Positions 1 to 8,240 of a DNA stretch of 47,818 bases are shown piece by piece. The stretch spans positions 1-47,818 of the forward strand of contig JABIRL010000328.1 in assembly GCA_018667855.1 (NCBI GenBank), written 5' to 3'. The position numbers and the translations under genes are program-made. Under the pieces are notes generated by a model, which worked only from the letters and a program-made list of their open reading frames with translations, did not search any database and had not been told where the DNA came from. The stretch's first letter is position 1; each line of letters opens with the position of its first letter. This stretch comes from Rhodospirillaceae bacterium (GTDB lineage: Bacteria; Pseudomonadota; Alphaproteobacteria; GCA-2731375).

Positions 1-136
1 CGCCCGCCAGCTTGCGCGATGTGACATGAATGACCTCCGCGCCCAGATCGGCGAAGATGCGCGTTGCGTGCGGCCCGGCCCAAACGCGCGTCAGGTCGAT
101 CACCCGCACGCCATCAAGTGCGCCTGCCTGGTTCAT
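1..136 (-). CDS. Family III CoA-transferase (CaiB/BaiF), N-terminal fragment cut by window edge
   Basis: The leftward reading from the ATG at 134-136 begins [20 protein letters not shown] and continues as [16 protein letters not shown]. This is the standard N-terminus of family III CoA-transferases, which move CoA from an acyl-CoA to a carboxylate through an aspartyl-CoA intermediate. Only 45 codons lie inside the window. Its ATG overlaps the TGA of the upstream CoA-transferase gene (an ATGA junction), so the two are probably co-transcribed and translationally coupled. The catalytic Asp lies outside the window and the substrate cannot be told. Confidence 0.85.
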   Translation of the reverse strand, partial: MNQAGALDGVRVIDLTRVWAGPHATRIFADLGAEVIHVTSRKLAG

Positions 137-1332
137 ATCACGCCTCCGTCCCGGTATTGCGTCAGCTGGTCCGGCTTGAATCCAAGTCTTTCGCCGAGAA
201 TTTCATCCGTATGTTCGCCCAACAGCGGCGCGCGGGTGAAATGGGGCGGTGTCCCGCTCATTTGCACGGGCAGGCCGGCATAGGAGTGGGTGCCGGCCAC
301 GGGGTGGTCGATTTCGTGCCAGAAACCCCGGCTGCGGTATTGCGGGTCTTCCATGATCGACGCCATGTCGTTGACGTAAGCCACCGGAACCCGGCGTTCC
401 TGCAGGCCATGCACGATCTTGTCCTTGCCGTGGGCCAGCATCCACGGCGCCAGATGTTCGTCGAAGGCTTCGGTGTTTTCGGAACAGGCGAAAGTGGTGG
501 CAAAGCGCGGGTCATCCAGCAAATGGAGGGTATCGGTATATTCCAGGAACCGTTGGTACTGATCCGGTTGGCTGACCGCGATGGAGACCAGGCCGTCGGC
601 GCAGGGATACATGCAGATGGGATGGGCCCGTTGATAGCGGTTGCCGATGCGCTGCTGGATGCGGTCCACATAGACATAGCGGTTGATGGTGAACTGATGG
701 ATCGAGGTCATGCATTCCTGGATCGAGATATCCACATGCTGGCCGCGCTCGCTACATTCGCGTGACAGCAGGGCCGCCATGGCCCCTGAATAGCCATGCA
801 GGGCGCCCTGATAGGCCGGCTGCCGCCCGCCGCCCGACAGCGGTTGGCGGTCCGGTGCGCCGTTGATGAACATGTAGCCGCCCATGGCCAGCCCGATCAT
901 GGAATTGGCCTTGTAATCGCGATAGGGCCCGCTCTGTCCGAAGTTGGAGATGGAAACCATGATCAGTTTCGGGTTGATGGCCTGCAATATTCGGTAGTCC
1001 AGGTTCAAGGCTGGCATGACGCAGGGGGCGAAATTTTCGATCAGAATATCCGTGTCCTTGATCAAGTCTTTTAGAATATCCACGCCCCGTTGCTGTTTGA
1101 GATCCAGGGTCAGGCCACGCTTACCGGTGTTGAGGTAGAGATAGGGCGCGCTGGCCTCCGGATTTGGGGTGCCGTTGGGAAACGGCCCCATCTGGCGTGC
1201 CGGATCACCGGTTCCGGGCTGTTCCACCTTGATCACTTCGGCCCCAAATGCGGATAACAATTTCCCGCAATAGGCGCCCGCCACATAGCGGGACAGATCC
1301 AACACCCGTACGCCACACAACGCGCCATTCAT
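133..1332 (-). CDS. CaiB/BaiF family III CoA-transferase
   Basis: This 399-residue cytoplasmic enzyme has the usual length for family III CoA-transferases. The N-terminus reads [20 protein letters not shown] followed by [18 protein letters not shown], the nucleotide-binding start of the family. Later conserved stretches are [24 protein letters not shown] and a C-terminal [14 protein letters not shown] chose the ATG at 1330-1332 because the homology starts there and a GAGGGG ribosome-binding site lies just upstream; the open frame extends further to 1791 but that part is antisense to the neighbouring carboxylase. It overlaps the next CoA-transferase by 4 bp and is divergent from an acyl-CoA carboxylase subunit, suggesting carboxylic acid or acyl-CoA catabolism. 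The substrate is unknown. Confidence 0.9.
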   Translation of the reverse strand: MNGALCGVRVLDLSRYVAGAYCGKLLSAFGAEVIKVEQPGTGDPARQMGPFPNGTPNPEASAPYLYLNTGKRGLTLDLKQQRGVDILKDLIKDTDILIENFAPCVMPALNLDYRILQAINPKLIMVSISNFGQSGPYRDYKANSMIGLAMGGYMFINGAPDRQPLSGGGRQPAYQGALHGYSGAMAALLSRECSERGQHVDISIQECMTSIHQFTINRYVYVDRIQQRIGNRYQRAHPICMYPCADGLVSIAVSQPDQYQRFLEYTDTLHLLDDPRFATTFACSENTEAFDEHLAPWMLAHGKDKIVHGLQERRVPVAYVNDMASIMEDPQYRSRGFWHEIDHPVAGTHSYAGLPVQMSGTPPHFTRAPLLGEHTDEILGERLGFKPDQLTQYRDGGVI

Positions 1333-1471
1333 TCCGAAATTCCCCTCACCCGACCGACACAGTGTGGATTGAATTGTGACCGGAGCCAAGCAATTGCGTA
1401 ATATGGTCCCACAAACCGCCGCGAAATCTGTCCCACTTACATATGCCGATTTGAAAATAAGGAGTTCGCCC

Positions 1472-3025
1472 ATGTCTTGGGAAAAGGAAGTTGAGGAATT
1501 GGAAACACGGCGCGCCTTCGCTAACCAGATGGGCGGTGACGAAGGCGTGGCCCGCCAGCGCAAACGCGGCAAACTGACCGTGCGGGAACGTATCGACGCC
1601 ATTTCCGATCCCGGCACCTTTCGGGAATTCATGGGCCTGACCGGGCGGGGGACATACGAAAACAACGAACTGAAACATTTTCTGCCCCGCGGTTTAGTGG
1701 AGGGCATCACCCAGATCGACGGCCGCAAGGTCATTCTAACCGCCGGCGATTTCACAGTGCGCGGCGGCTCAGGCGGCTCGGGCGGCGGCATGGGGCTGGA
1801 GATGCGGGCCTCGAAACGGGCCTTGGAATGGCGCCTGCCTTATGTGCGCCTGTTGGATGCGGCGGGGGGCAGTGTTCGTTCGTTCGAGGAGATGGGGCGG
1901 ACCTATCTGCCTGACGGCAATGAATGGGTGCAGTACGAAGTACAGCAACTGTCCGCCGTGCCGGTGGTCTCCGCCGTGCTGGGTTCGGTCGCGGGTCTGC
2001 CGGCGGTGCAGGCGCCGTTATCCCATTTCTCGGTCATGGTGGAGGGGATGAGCCAGATTTTCCCCGGCGGCCCGCCGGTGGTGAAGGCGGCCCTGGGCTA
2101 TGATATCGCCAAGGAGGATTTGGGCGGCGATCATATCCATGTGCGTCTGAGCGGCTGCGTGGATAATCTGGCTAAGGACGAGGCCGACGCTTATCAGCAG
2201 ATCCGCGCGTTCTTGAGCTATTTGCCATCCAACGTGCACGAAATGGCGCCCCGGGGTGATACCTCGGACGATCCGAACAGGTGTGAGGAAATGTTGCTTT
2301 CCGCGATGCCAAAGGACCGGCGCAAGACATACGATGCCAAGAAGATCCTGCGTGCCGTGGTCGACCGGGATTCGTTTTTCGAAATCGCGCCGTTCTATGG
2401 CCGCGCCCGCATGGCCGGTCTGGCCAGGATCAACGGCTATCCCGTGGGCATCATGATCAACAATCCCCGCTTCAACGGCTCCTCAACGGATGTGGCGGCG
2501 GGCAGCAAGGTGAACCGGCTGATCCAGCTGTGCGATACGTTCCATATTCCGCTGATCTCACTTTGTGACGAGCCGGGCTTCATGGTTGGGCTGGAGTCGG
2601 AGAAACAGGGTATCGAGCGGGCCGGTGCGCGGATGATCGCCACCGTGTGCAACAGCCGCATGCCTTGGGCGACCGTGGTTCTGGGCCGTGTTTATGGCGT
2701 CGCCGGGCAATGCCACCATCGCCCCACGGGGATGTTCCGCCGCTATGCCTGGCCCTCGGCGAATTGGGGCAGCATGCATATCTCGGGCGGCGCGGCGGCC
2801 GCCTATCGGGCCGAGATCGAGGCGGCCGATGATCCGGATGCCAAACGTCAGGAGATCGAGGCCCGTTTGCAGGCCCTGGCCTCTCCGTTTCTGACGGCGG
2901 AGTCCACGGGCCAGGACATCATAGACCCGCGCGAAACCCGGCCCTTGTTGTGCGAATTCGTCGAGGACGCCCAACGTATCTTGCAATCGCAGCTTGGCGT
3001 GCCCCATATTCCCTATCTGCCTTAA
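1472..3025 (+). CDS. Acyl-CoA carboxylase beta subunit (carboxyltransferase)
   Basis: This 517-residue protein belongs to the biotin-dependent carboxyltransferase family (propionyl-, methylcrotonyl- and related acyl-CoA carboxylase beta chains), which moves CO2 from carboxybiotin to an acyl-CoA. Visible landmarks are the N-terminal LTVRERIDAISDPGTF, a glycine loop GGSGGSGGGMG near residues 98-108, and in the second lobe SSTDVAAGSKVNRLIQLCD followed by LCDEPGFMVG. The ATG at 1472 is chosen because AAGGAG at 1459-1464 is well placed; the open frame extends to 1376 without support. No biotin carboxylase or biotin carrier gene is visible nearby, so the alpha subunit must be encoded elsewhere. The neighbouring CoA-transferases fit an acyl-CoA pathway; the acyl substrate is not assignable. 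Confidence 0.88.
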   Translation: MSWEKEVEELETRRAFANQMGGDEGVARQRKRGKLTVRERIDAISDPGTFREFMGLTGRGTYENNELKHFLPRGLVEGITQIDGRKVILTAGDFTVRGGSGGSGGGMGLEMRASKRALEWRLPYVRLLDAAGGSVRSFEEMGRTYLPDGNEWVQYEVQQLSAVPVVSAVLGSVAGLPAVQAPLSHFSVMVEGMSQIFPGGPPVVKAALGYDIAKEDLGGDHIHVRLSGCVDNLAKDEADAYQQIRAFLSYLPSNVHEMAPRGDTSDDPNRCEEMLLSAMPKDRRKTYDAKKILRAVVDRDSFFEIAPFYGRARMAGLARINGYPVGIMINNPRFNGSSTDVAAGSKVNRLIQLCDTFHIPLISLCDEPGFMVGLESEKQGIERAGARMIATVCNSRMPWATVVLGRVYGVAGQCHHRPTGMFRRYAWPSANWGSMHISGGAAAAYRAEIEAADDPDAKRQEIEARLQALASPFLTAESTGQDIIDPRETRPLLCEFVEDAQRILQSQLGVPHIPYLP

Positions 3026-3045
3026 GTCATCTCGGTAGGATCGCC

Positions 3046-4080
3046 ATGGACGAGAAAAAACTGAAAGCGCTGCGGGAGAAATACGGCAACATCGGCGGCG
3101 ATGTGGTGTTCAATCCCACATTCAAGGCTGTGGTCGACAAACTGTTCAAGGACGACGGCAGCCGCACGCTTCCCTATGGCGGCATACCGACATTCATGGG
3201 ACTGAAGCATCGCGAGGACTTTACCGATCTTGATATCGCGGTGGTCGGCGTACCCATGGATCTTGGCGTGACCAATCGCAATGGCGCCCGGTTCGGGCCG
3301 CGGGCGATCCGCACCATGGAACGGATCGGCCCCTATAATCACGCCCTGAACATCGTGCCCGAGGCGGTCTGCAAGATAGCCGATGTGGGCGATGTGCCGT
3401 TCCGCAGCCGCTTCAAGCTTGAACAATGTATCGAGGACATCGAGGTGCATTTTCGCCGTATCATCGAAAGTGACGTCCGTCCTTTGGGGATTGGCGGCGA
3501 TCATTCAATCTCGTATCCCATTCTCAAGGCGATCGCGGCCAAACACGGTCCCGTGGCCATGGTCCATATCGATGCCCATTGCGATACCTCCGGCGAATAC
3601 GACGGCTCGAAATTTCATCACGGCGGGCCCTTTCGCCTCGCCGTCCTGGAAGGGCTGATCGATCCGGACCGCACCATCCAGATCGGCATTCGCGGCTCGG
3701 CTGAATTCCTCTGGGAATTGTCCTACGAAGCCGGCATGACGGTGATCCATGCGGAGGAATTCGCCGAAATGGGCGTGGCGACGGTGATCGAAAAGGCCCG
3801 CGCCGTGGTTGGTGATGGACCGGTCTATGTAACCTTTGACGTCGATGGCCTGGACCCGGCCTTCGCGCCCGGCACCGGCACGCCGGAGGTGGGCGGGCTG
3901 ACGCCGCGGGAGGCCCAGGCGCTGCTGCGCGGCCTGGCCGGTCTGAACGTGGTCGGCGGCGATCTGGTCGAAGTGGCGCCGCAATATGACGCCACAACGA
4001 ATACCGTGCAGGTCGGCGCCCAAATGGCTTTCGAAATTCTGTGCCTGATGGCTTTGAGGTTCGAAATAGTCGGCGAATGA
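3046..4080 (+). CDS. Ureohydrolase, agmatinase/guanidino-acid hydrolase family
   Basis: This 344-residue enzyme of the arginase/agmatinase superfamily hydrolyses a guanidino group to urea and an amine. The binuclear manganese ligands are all visible: GGDHS at residues 150-154, DAHCD at 176-180 and DVDGLDP at 265-271. GTPEVGG near 278 is typical of the agmatinase branch rather than arginase. The ATG at 3046 follows a GGTAGGA ribosome-binding site, 20 bases after the carboxylase stop, so the two genes probably form an operon. Substrate choice (agmatine, guanidinobutyrate or guanidinopropionate) cannot be read from sequence. Confidence 0.88.
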   Translation: MDEKKLKALREKYGNIGGDVVFNPTFKAVVDKLFKDDGSRTLPYGGIPTFMGLKHREDFTDLDIAVVGVPMDLGVTNRNGARFGPRAIRTMERIGPYNHALNIVPEAVCKIADVGDVPFRSRFKLEQCIEDIEVHFRRIIESDVRPLGIGGDHSISYPILKAIAAKHGPVAMVHIDAHCDTSGEYDGSKFHHGGPFRLAVLEGLIDPDRTIQIGIRGSAEFLWELSYEAGMTVIHAEEFAEMGVATVIEKARAVVGDGPVYVTFDVDGLDPAFAPGTGTPEVGGLTPREAQALLRGLAGLNVVGGDLVEVAPQYDATTNTVQVGAQMAFEILCLMALRFEIVGE

Positions 4081-4102
4081 CGCCAATGTTACGAGAATGC
4101 GG

Positions 4103-4132
4103 TTGACCCGGATGCGAAGTCAGTAGGACAAT
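4103..4132 (+). promoter_or_regulatory. Possible sigma-70 promoter for the sugar dehydrogenase gene
   Basis: TTGACC at 4103-4108 is followed 18 bases later by GACAAT at 4127-4132, in the 167-bp gap before the dehydrogenase gene. The -35 match is good and the -10 match is four of six. Prediction by eye only. Confidence 0.3.
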
Positions 4133-4247
4133 ACGGTACCGCGTAGACGTACTGGTAATAAAGTCGTCCAAGTCGCGATCGTCTTGAACGAATGTCTCAA
4201 AAGCAAATGTCTCACAATGTAAGAACAACAATCAGGGAGAGGGCTTC

Positions 4248-5540
4248 ATGCTTAAGAAATTAGCGCTGGCCGCCGTTACGGCAGCCATGACAGCAACCTT
4301 CGCCGGCCCCGCGTCGGCATTGGATGTGAAATTGGAAGAGGTCGCCTCGGGGCTGCAGCATCCTTTGATGGCGACGGCGCCGGCAGGCGATCCCCGCCTG
4401 TTCATTATTGAACAGATTGGCACCATCAAGGTCATGCAGCCGGACGGGAAGATGTCTAACTTCCTTAATATCAGGGAAAACATCGTTCCCCTGGTCCCGG
4501 AATTTGACGAGCGCGGCCTGCTGGGCCTTGCCTTCCATCCGAATTACAAGAGCAATGGGCTGTTCTATGTTTCCTATTCCATACCCATTCACGGCTCGCC
4601 CAATCTGGCGAACCTGCTGTTCTTCAGCCACAAGAACGTGATTGCCGAACGGCGTGTGTCGAAGTCCGACCCGAACAAGGCCGACCCCGGCTACAGCCGG
4701 GTTCTCTCCACCATTGATTGGCCGCAGTTCAACCATAATGGCCATTGGATCGGCTTTGGTCCCGACGGCATGCTTTATGCCTCCATGGGCGACGGCGGCT
4801 ATGCCAATGACTACGGTCTGGGCCACAACCCTGTTTCGGGTAATGGTCAGGATTTGGGCTCCAAAAATGGGAAAATTCTTCGTATCGACGTCAACAGTGA
4901 AGAAGGTTATGCCGTACCGAAGGATAATCCCTTCGTCGGTAACGAAGATGCCCTGGACGAAATTTGGGCCTATGGCTTCCGCAATCCATGGCGTTGTTCC
5001 TTTGACATGGGCGGCGACCAAAATTTGATCTGCGCCGATGTGGGCCAGAACAACTACGAAGAGATCGATGTCATCAAAAAGGGCGGCAACTACGGTTGGC
5101 GCGTTAAGGAAGGCACTCATTGCTTCGATTATCAGAAGCCGAATGAAGAGCCTGCCAGTTGCAATGACAAGGGCATGATCGATCCGGTTTTGGAATACAA
5201 CAACTGTTCGGCCAATCCCGATGGCTGCAAGGGTATTTCGATCACCGGCGGCTATGTCTATCGCGGTGCCAACAAGGCTTGGGACGGCACCTATTTCTTT
5301 GGTGACTGGTCGAAAAATTTCGTCTTGAAGGACGGGCAACTGTTCGCCGCCAAGATGACCGGCATGAAATGGTCCATGGAAAAGATGAACATCACCAATA
5401 TGCCGAAATGGAATTCCTATGTCATGGGCTTCGGTCAAGACAGCAGTGGCGAAGTGTACGTCATGGCGACCGACCTTACCGGCCCGGTTCCCGGCGGCCC
5501 CTTGGGCGGTCTGGACAAGGTCTATAAAATCGTTCCTTAG
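4248..5540 (+). CDS. Secreted PQQ-dependent sugar (glucose/sorbosone-type) dehydrogenase
   Basis: This 430-residue protein starts with a Sec signal peptide (MLKKLALAAVTAAMTATFAG, likely cleaved after PASA near residue 25). The mature part is a soluble beta-propeller of the glucose/sorbosone dehydrogenase family: LEEVASGLQHPL, DERGLLGLAFHPNY, FNHNGHWIGFGPDGMLYASMGDGG, KILRIDV, IWAYGFRNPWRCSFD and DVGQNNYEEIDVI are the classic blade motifs. Members oxidise sugars or other alcohols in the periplasm with PQQ. The ATG at 4248 has an AGGGAGAGGG ribosome-binding site. A small cytochrome c gene follows and could accept its electrons. Some family members act without PQQ or on unknown substrates, so the sugar is not specified. 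Confidence 0.88.
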   Translation: MLKKLALAAVTAAMTATFAGPASALDVKLEEVASGLQHPLMATAPAGDPRLFIIEQIGTIKVMQPDGKMSNFLNIRENIVPLVPEFDERGLLGLAFHPNYKSNGLFYVSYSIPIHGSPNLANLLFFSHKNVIAERRVSKSDPNKADPGYSRVLSTIDWPQFNHNGHWIGFGPDGMLYASMGDGGYANDYGLGHNPVSGNGQDLGSKNGKILRIDVNSEEGYAVPKDNPFVGNEDALDEIWAYGFRNPWRCSFDMGGDQNLICADVGQNNYEEIDVIKKGGNYGWRVKEGTHCFDYQKPNEEPASCNDKGMIDPVLEYNNCSANPDGCKGISITGGYVYRGANKAWDGTYFFGDWSKNFVLKDGQLFAAKMTGMKWSMEKMNITNMPKWNSYVMGFGQDSSGEVYVMATDLTGPVPGGPLGGLDKVYKIVP

Positions 5541-5567
5541 TCACATTTAGGGAACGGACCGCGATCG

Positions 5568-5605
5568 CCAGCCCCTTCCCCTGAAACAGGGAGGGGGCTG
5601 GTTTT
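5568..5605 (+). terminator. Strong rho-independent terminator
   Basis: A 13-bp stem (CCAGCCCCTTCCC paired with GGGAGGGGGCTGG, one G-T wobble) closes an 8-base loop (CTGAAACA) and runs into TTTT at 5602-5605. It lies 27 bases after the dehydrogenase stop and only 8 bases before the first ATG of the cytochrome gene. It should end dehydrogenase transcripts; its closeness to the next gene may also make it an attenuator. Confidence 0.85.
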
Positions 5606-5613
5606 CGCTTATT

Positions 5614-5970
5614 ATGGAGATACTTTTGTTGCGCTTTTTTCTGATCCTGATCATTGGCGGCATGGCGTTCATCGCCCAGCCGGGCTCCCTGCGGGCGGAT
5701 GAGGCAAAGATTGCCAAGGCCTTCCTCAACGATCCGGACAATATCGCCGTCGGCAGGAAATTGTTTCAAAAGCAATGTGCCCGCTGTCACGGACAAAAGG
5801 CCTATCCGGGCAAGGCACCTAAACTGAAGCCAGAAAAATACGAGCCGGGCTTCGTTTATCGGCGTATTACCAAGGGCTTTCGCGGCATGCCGTCATGGAA
5901 ACGGCGCTATAATAAAAAACAGCGGAAAAGCCTTACAGCCTATGTTATGAGCAAGGACTTCACCAACTAG
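5614..5970 (+). CDS. Small periplasmic class I cytochrome c
   Basis: This protein of up to 118 residues has an N-terminal hydrophobic signal (LRFFLILIIGGMAFIAQPGS, cleavage near residue 28) and a haem-binding CARCH at residues 55-59. GMPSW near residue 92 supplies a likely axial methionine. The ATG at 5614 lacks a ribosome-binding site; GGAG at 5616-5619 instead sits well for a TTG start at 5626 or 5629, giving a more typical signal peptide. It is probably an electron acceptor for the preceding sugar dehydrogenase (inference from position). It ends 12 bases before idi, so it may head the idi-eboABF transcript. Confidence 0.85.
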   Translation: MEILLLRFFLILIIGGMAFIAQPGSLRADEAKIAKAFLNDPDNIAVGRKLFQKQCARCHGQKAYPGKAPKLKPEKYEPGFVYRRITKGFRGMPSWKRRYNKKQRKSLTAYVMSKDFTN

Positions 5971-5982
5971 GGTGTGGAAGTG

Positions 5983-6567
5983 ATGAGCGCAGGCGAAGTC
6001 ATCGTATCGGACGAACATGGCGTGCCGTTCCAGGTGATGGTCCTGGTGGACGAGCATGACCAGCAGGTTGGTCTGTGCGAGAAGCTGGAGGCCCACCGCC
6101 AGGGTCTGTTGCATCGCGCGTTTTCCGTCATCATCAAGAACGATGCCGGGCAGATCCTGCTGCAGCAGCGGGCGGCGTGCAAATATCATTCGCCGGGCTT
6201 GTGGGCCAATACCTGTTGCGGCCATCCGGGTGAGGACGATGACGTTCGTGCGGCGGCGGGAAGGCGCCTGGACGAGGAAATGGGATTTACCTGTGATCTG
6301 TACCCGGCCCGCCAGCACAGCTACCGCGCCGATGTGGGCAACGGTCTGGTGGAGCACGAATTGGTACATGTGTATTTTGGCAACTTCAATGGAGCCATTA
6401 CGCCGAACCCGGCGGAGGCCAAGGCCTATCGCTGGCTGGACCCTGATGCGCTGATGGCGGAAGTGGCTGCCAGCCCCACGAATTTCAGTGCCTGGATGAG
6501 GGATTATCTGCGCCATTTCGCCGACGAGATTATTGCCTGGACGCCGCCTGAAAAAGGACACGGATGA
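5983..6567 (+). CDS. idi: Isopentenyl-diphosphate delta-isomerase, type I
   Basis: This 194-residue Nudix-fold enzyme interconverts isopentenyl and dimethylallyl diphosphate, the C5 units of isoprenoids. Conserved features are LHRAFSVIIKN, ILLQQRA, KYHSPGLWANTCCGHP with the catalytic cysteine at residue 79 (just before GHP), and EHELVHVY with E124 and E126 matching the catalytic and metal-binding glutamates. The ATG at 5983 is preferred; an in-frame GTG lies at 5974. It is 12 bases after the cytochrome c stop and ends 4 bases before eboA, so it is very likely co-transcribed with the ebo genes. Its place next to a cluster encoding a UbiA-like prenyltransferase suggests it supplies that pathway (inference). 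Confidence 0.93.
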   Translation: MSAGEVIVSDEHGVPFQVMVLVDEHDQQVGLCEKLEAHRQGLLHRAFSVIIKNDAGQILLQQRAACKYHSPGLWANTCCGHPGEDDDVRAAAGRRLDEEMGFTCDLYPARQHSYRADVGNGLVEHELVHVYFGNFNGAITPNPAEAKAYRWLDPDALMAEVAASPTNFSAWMRDYLRHFADEIIAWTPPEKGHG

Positions 6568-6571
6568 CGTA

Positions 6572-7237
6572 ATGCGCGAATGCTTTGGCGACATATTGTG
6601 GGCCCGGATTGAAGGCAAGGAGCGGGATTGGCTGGAACGGGTCTGGCCGGCGGCGGACGAGGTGCCGGTTAGCACGCGGTTTCGCGCCGCCTTTGCCGGC
6701 GCCGCCCGGCGCTTGCGCGATATCCCATTGCAAAATGCCGATTATCAGGCCCTGACCGATGCCGGTGTGATCGGCGCCGAACGTTGGCGGCTGGACGATG
6801 TGGCCCGCACGGCGCTGTTGCTGCGTGCGTTATCGGCCTTGCCGGGGGACGAACATGCGGGATTTGTCCGTCAGGTCTATCTGCGCGGTGATTATCGCGA
6901 GCAGGCGGCGGTGCTTCATAGTCTTTCCTTCCTGCCGGAACCGGAGCGCTATTTGGAGCTGGCCATCGACGCCTGCCGTACCAATGTCCTGGACGTGTTC
7001 GAAGCGATTGCCTGCGAAAATGCCTACCCGGCCGCCCATTTCCCGGAGGCGAATTTTAATCAAATGATCCTGAAGGCGATCTTTTTGGCCGTACTGGTCG
7101 GGCGCACCGCCGATCTGGCCGGCCGCGCGACGCCTGAATTGAAACGCATGGTCACCGCCTTTGCCTCGGAACGCCGGGCCGCCGGCCGCGCGGTACCCGA
7201 GGATGTAGACTTGATCGTGAACCTGGATGCCGCCTAG
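6572..7237 (+). CDS. eboA: EboA domain protein
   Basis: This 221-residue protein has no catalytic motif I can name. It looks all-helical and soluble, with RLRDIPLQNADYQALTDAGV, VARTALLLRALSALP, EQAAVLHSLSFLPEPERYLELAIDACRTN, ENAYPAAHFPEANFNQMILKAIFL and a conserved end with PELKRMVTAFASERRAAGR. This pattern and the position before a TatD-like gene match EboA of ebo (EDB) clusters. The open frame begins with a TTG at 6533 inside idi; the ATG at 6572, with AAAAAGGA at 6551-6558, is the better start. Function is unknown; it may act as a scaffold or adaptor for the other Ebo proteins. Confidence 0.85.
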   Translation: MRECFGDILWARIEGKERDWLERVWPAADEVPVSTRFRAAFAGAARRLRDIPLQNADYQALTDAGVIGAERWRLDDVARTALLLRALSALPGDEHAGFVRQVYLRGDYREQAAVLHSLSFLPEPERYLELAIDACRTNVLDVFEAIACENAYPAAHFPEANFNQMILKAIFLAVLVGRTADLAGRATPELKRMVTAFASERRAAGRAVPEDVDLIVNLDAA

Positions 7238-7280
7238 GGACCGTTGAAACCCCTGGGATTTGCTACGTTAGGAATAAGCC

Positions 7281-8171
7281 ATGAAAATGTTTGACCACCA
7301 TATTCATATGACGTCCCGCACCACGGATGACTATCAGGCCATGGCGGATGCCGGTATCGTTGCGATCATCGAACCGGCGTTCTGGCTTGGCCAGCCGCGC
7401 ACCCATGTGGGCGCTTTCGAGGATTATTTTCTGTCCCTGGTGGGGTGGGAGCGGTTTCGCGCCAAGCAATTCGGCATTCACCATTTCTGCACCATCGGGC
7501 TGAACCCGAAGGAAGCCAACAATCCGGACGTCGCCGACGGCGTGATGGAGCTGTTGCCGATCTATCTGGAAAAGGAAAGCTGCGTCGGTGTGGGCGAGAT
7601 CGGTTTCGATGACCAGACGGCGGAGGAAACCCGCCATTTCGAGGCGCAGATGCAATTGGCGCTAGATTTTGAGCTGCCTGTTCTGATCCACACACCGCAC
7701 CGGGACAAAAAGGTCGGAACCGAACGCACGATCGATCTGGTCAAGGCCTCCGGTATCGATCCGGGGCGGGTGCTGATCGATCACAACAACGAAGAAACCC
7801 TTGGCGCGACCCTGGACAGCGGCTGCTGGGCTGGCCATTCCATCTATCCCCATACCAAGATGGACGAGGGCCGTATGGCCGCCCTGGTGCAGCAATACGG
7901 GACCGAGCGGATCACCATCAACAGTGCCGCCGATTGGGGCGTCTCCGATCCGCTGAAAGTGCCCAAGACCGTTGCCGCCATGCGCGAGGCCGGCATTTCA
8001 GAGGCGGATATCGAAACCGTTGTCTGGCGCAACCCCATCAGCTTTTTCGGCCAAAGCGGCCGGTTGGATCTGGGCGACGACGGGGACCGGCCCCGGGTTG
8101 ATCAGTCGGAGCTGTGGGAAGGCAATTCCGTCCTGCGTGGCCAGGAAGCCGTGGTCGAACCTGCGGAATAG
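7281..8171 (+). CDS. eboB: EboB, TatD-like metal-dependent hydrolase
   Basis: This 296-residue TIM-barrel protein belongs to the TatD/amidohydrolase superfamily. Expected metal ligands are present: HIH at residues 7-9, GEIGFD with E106, LIHTPHRDK with H137, LIDHNNEET with H168, and SAADWG with D218. These fit the EboB clade rather than the housekeeping TatD nuclease. The ATG at 7281 is preceded by TTAGGAATAAGCC. It is 43 bases after eboA in the same direction. The substrate is unknown; hydrolysis of an ester, amide or lactone of the ebo intermediate is a reasonable guess. Confidence 0.88.
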   Translation: MKMFDHHIHMTSRTTDDYQAMADAGIVAIIEPAFWLGQPRTHVGAFEDYFLSLVGWERFRAKQFGIHHFCTIGLNPKEANNPDVADGVMELLPIYLEKESCVGVGEIGFDDQTAEETRHFEAQMQLALDFELPVLIHTPHRDKKVGTERTIDLVKASGIDPGRVLIDHNNEETLGATLDSGCWAGHSIYPHTKMDEGRMAALVQQYGTERITINSAADWGVSDPLKVPKTVAAMREAGISEADIETVVWRNPISFFGQSGRLDLGDDGDRPRVDQSELWEGNSVLRGQEAVVEPAE

Positions 8172-8199
8172 AAGACCACCTGATAAGTCCACGTGATAA

Positions 8200-8225
8200 G
8201 GCAGCGCCGATCTTAAGGCGCTGCC
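8200..8225 (+). other. Intercistronic hairpin between eboB and eboF
   Basis: GGCAGCGCC at 8200-8208 and GGCGCTGCC at 8217-8225 form a perfect 9-bp stem with loop GATCTTAA. No T-run follows, so it is not a standard terminator. It ends two bases before the GGGGGGAAG ribosome-binding site of eboF and could affect eboF translation or mRNA processing. Confidence 0.6.
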
Positions 8226-8240
8226 ATGGGGGGAAGTTAA

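Noticed and set aside
1405..1436. Two GTCCCAC copies in the divergent region before the carboxylase gene
   Set aside because: Seven-base matches are too short to separate from chance and no dyad is formed.
4260..5438. 392-codon minus-strand open frame
   Set aside because: It is antisense to the sugar dehydrogenase and shows no motifs.
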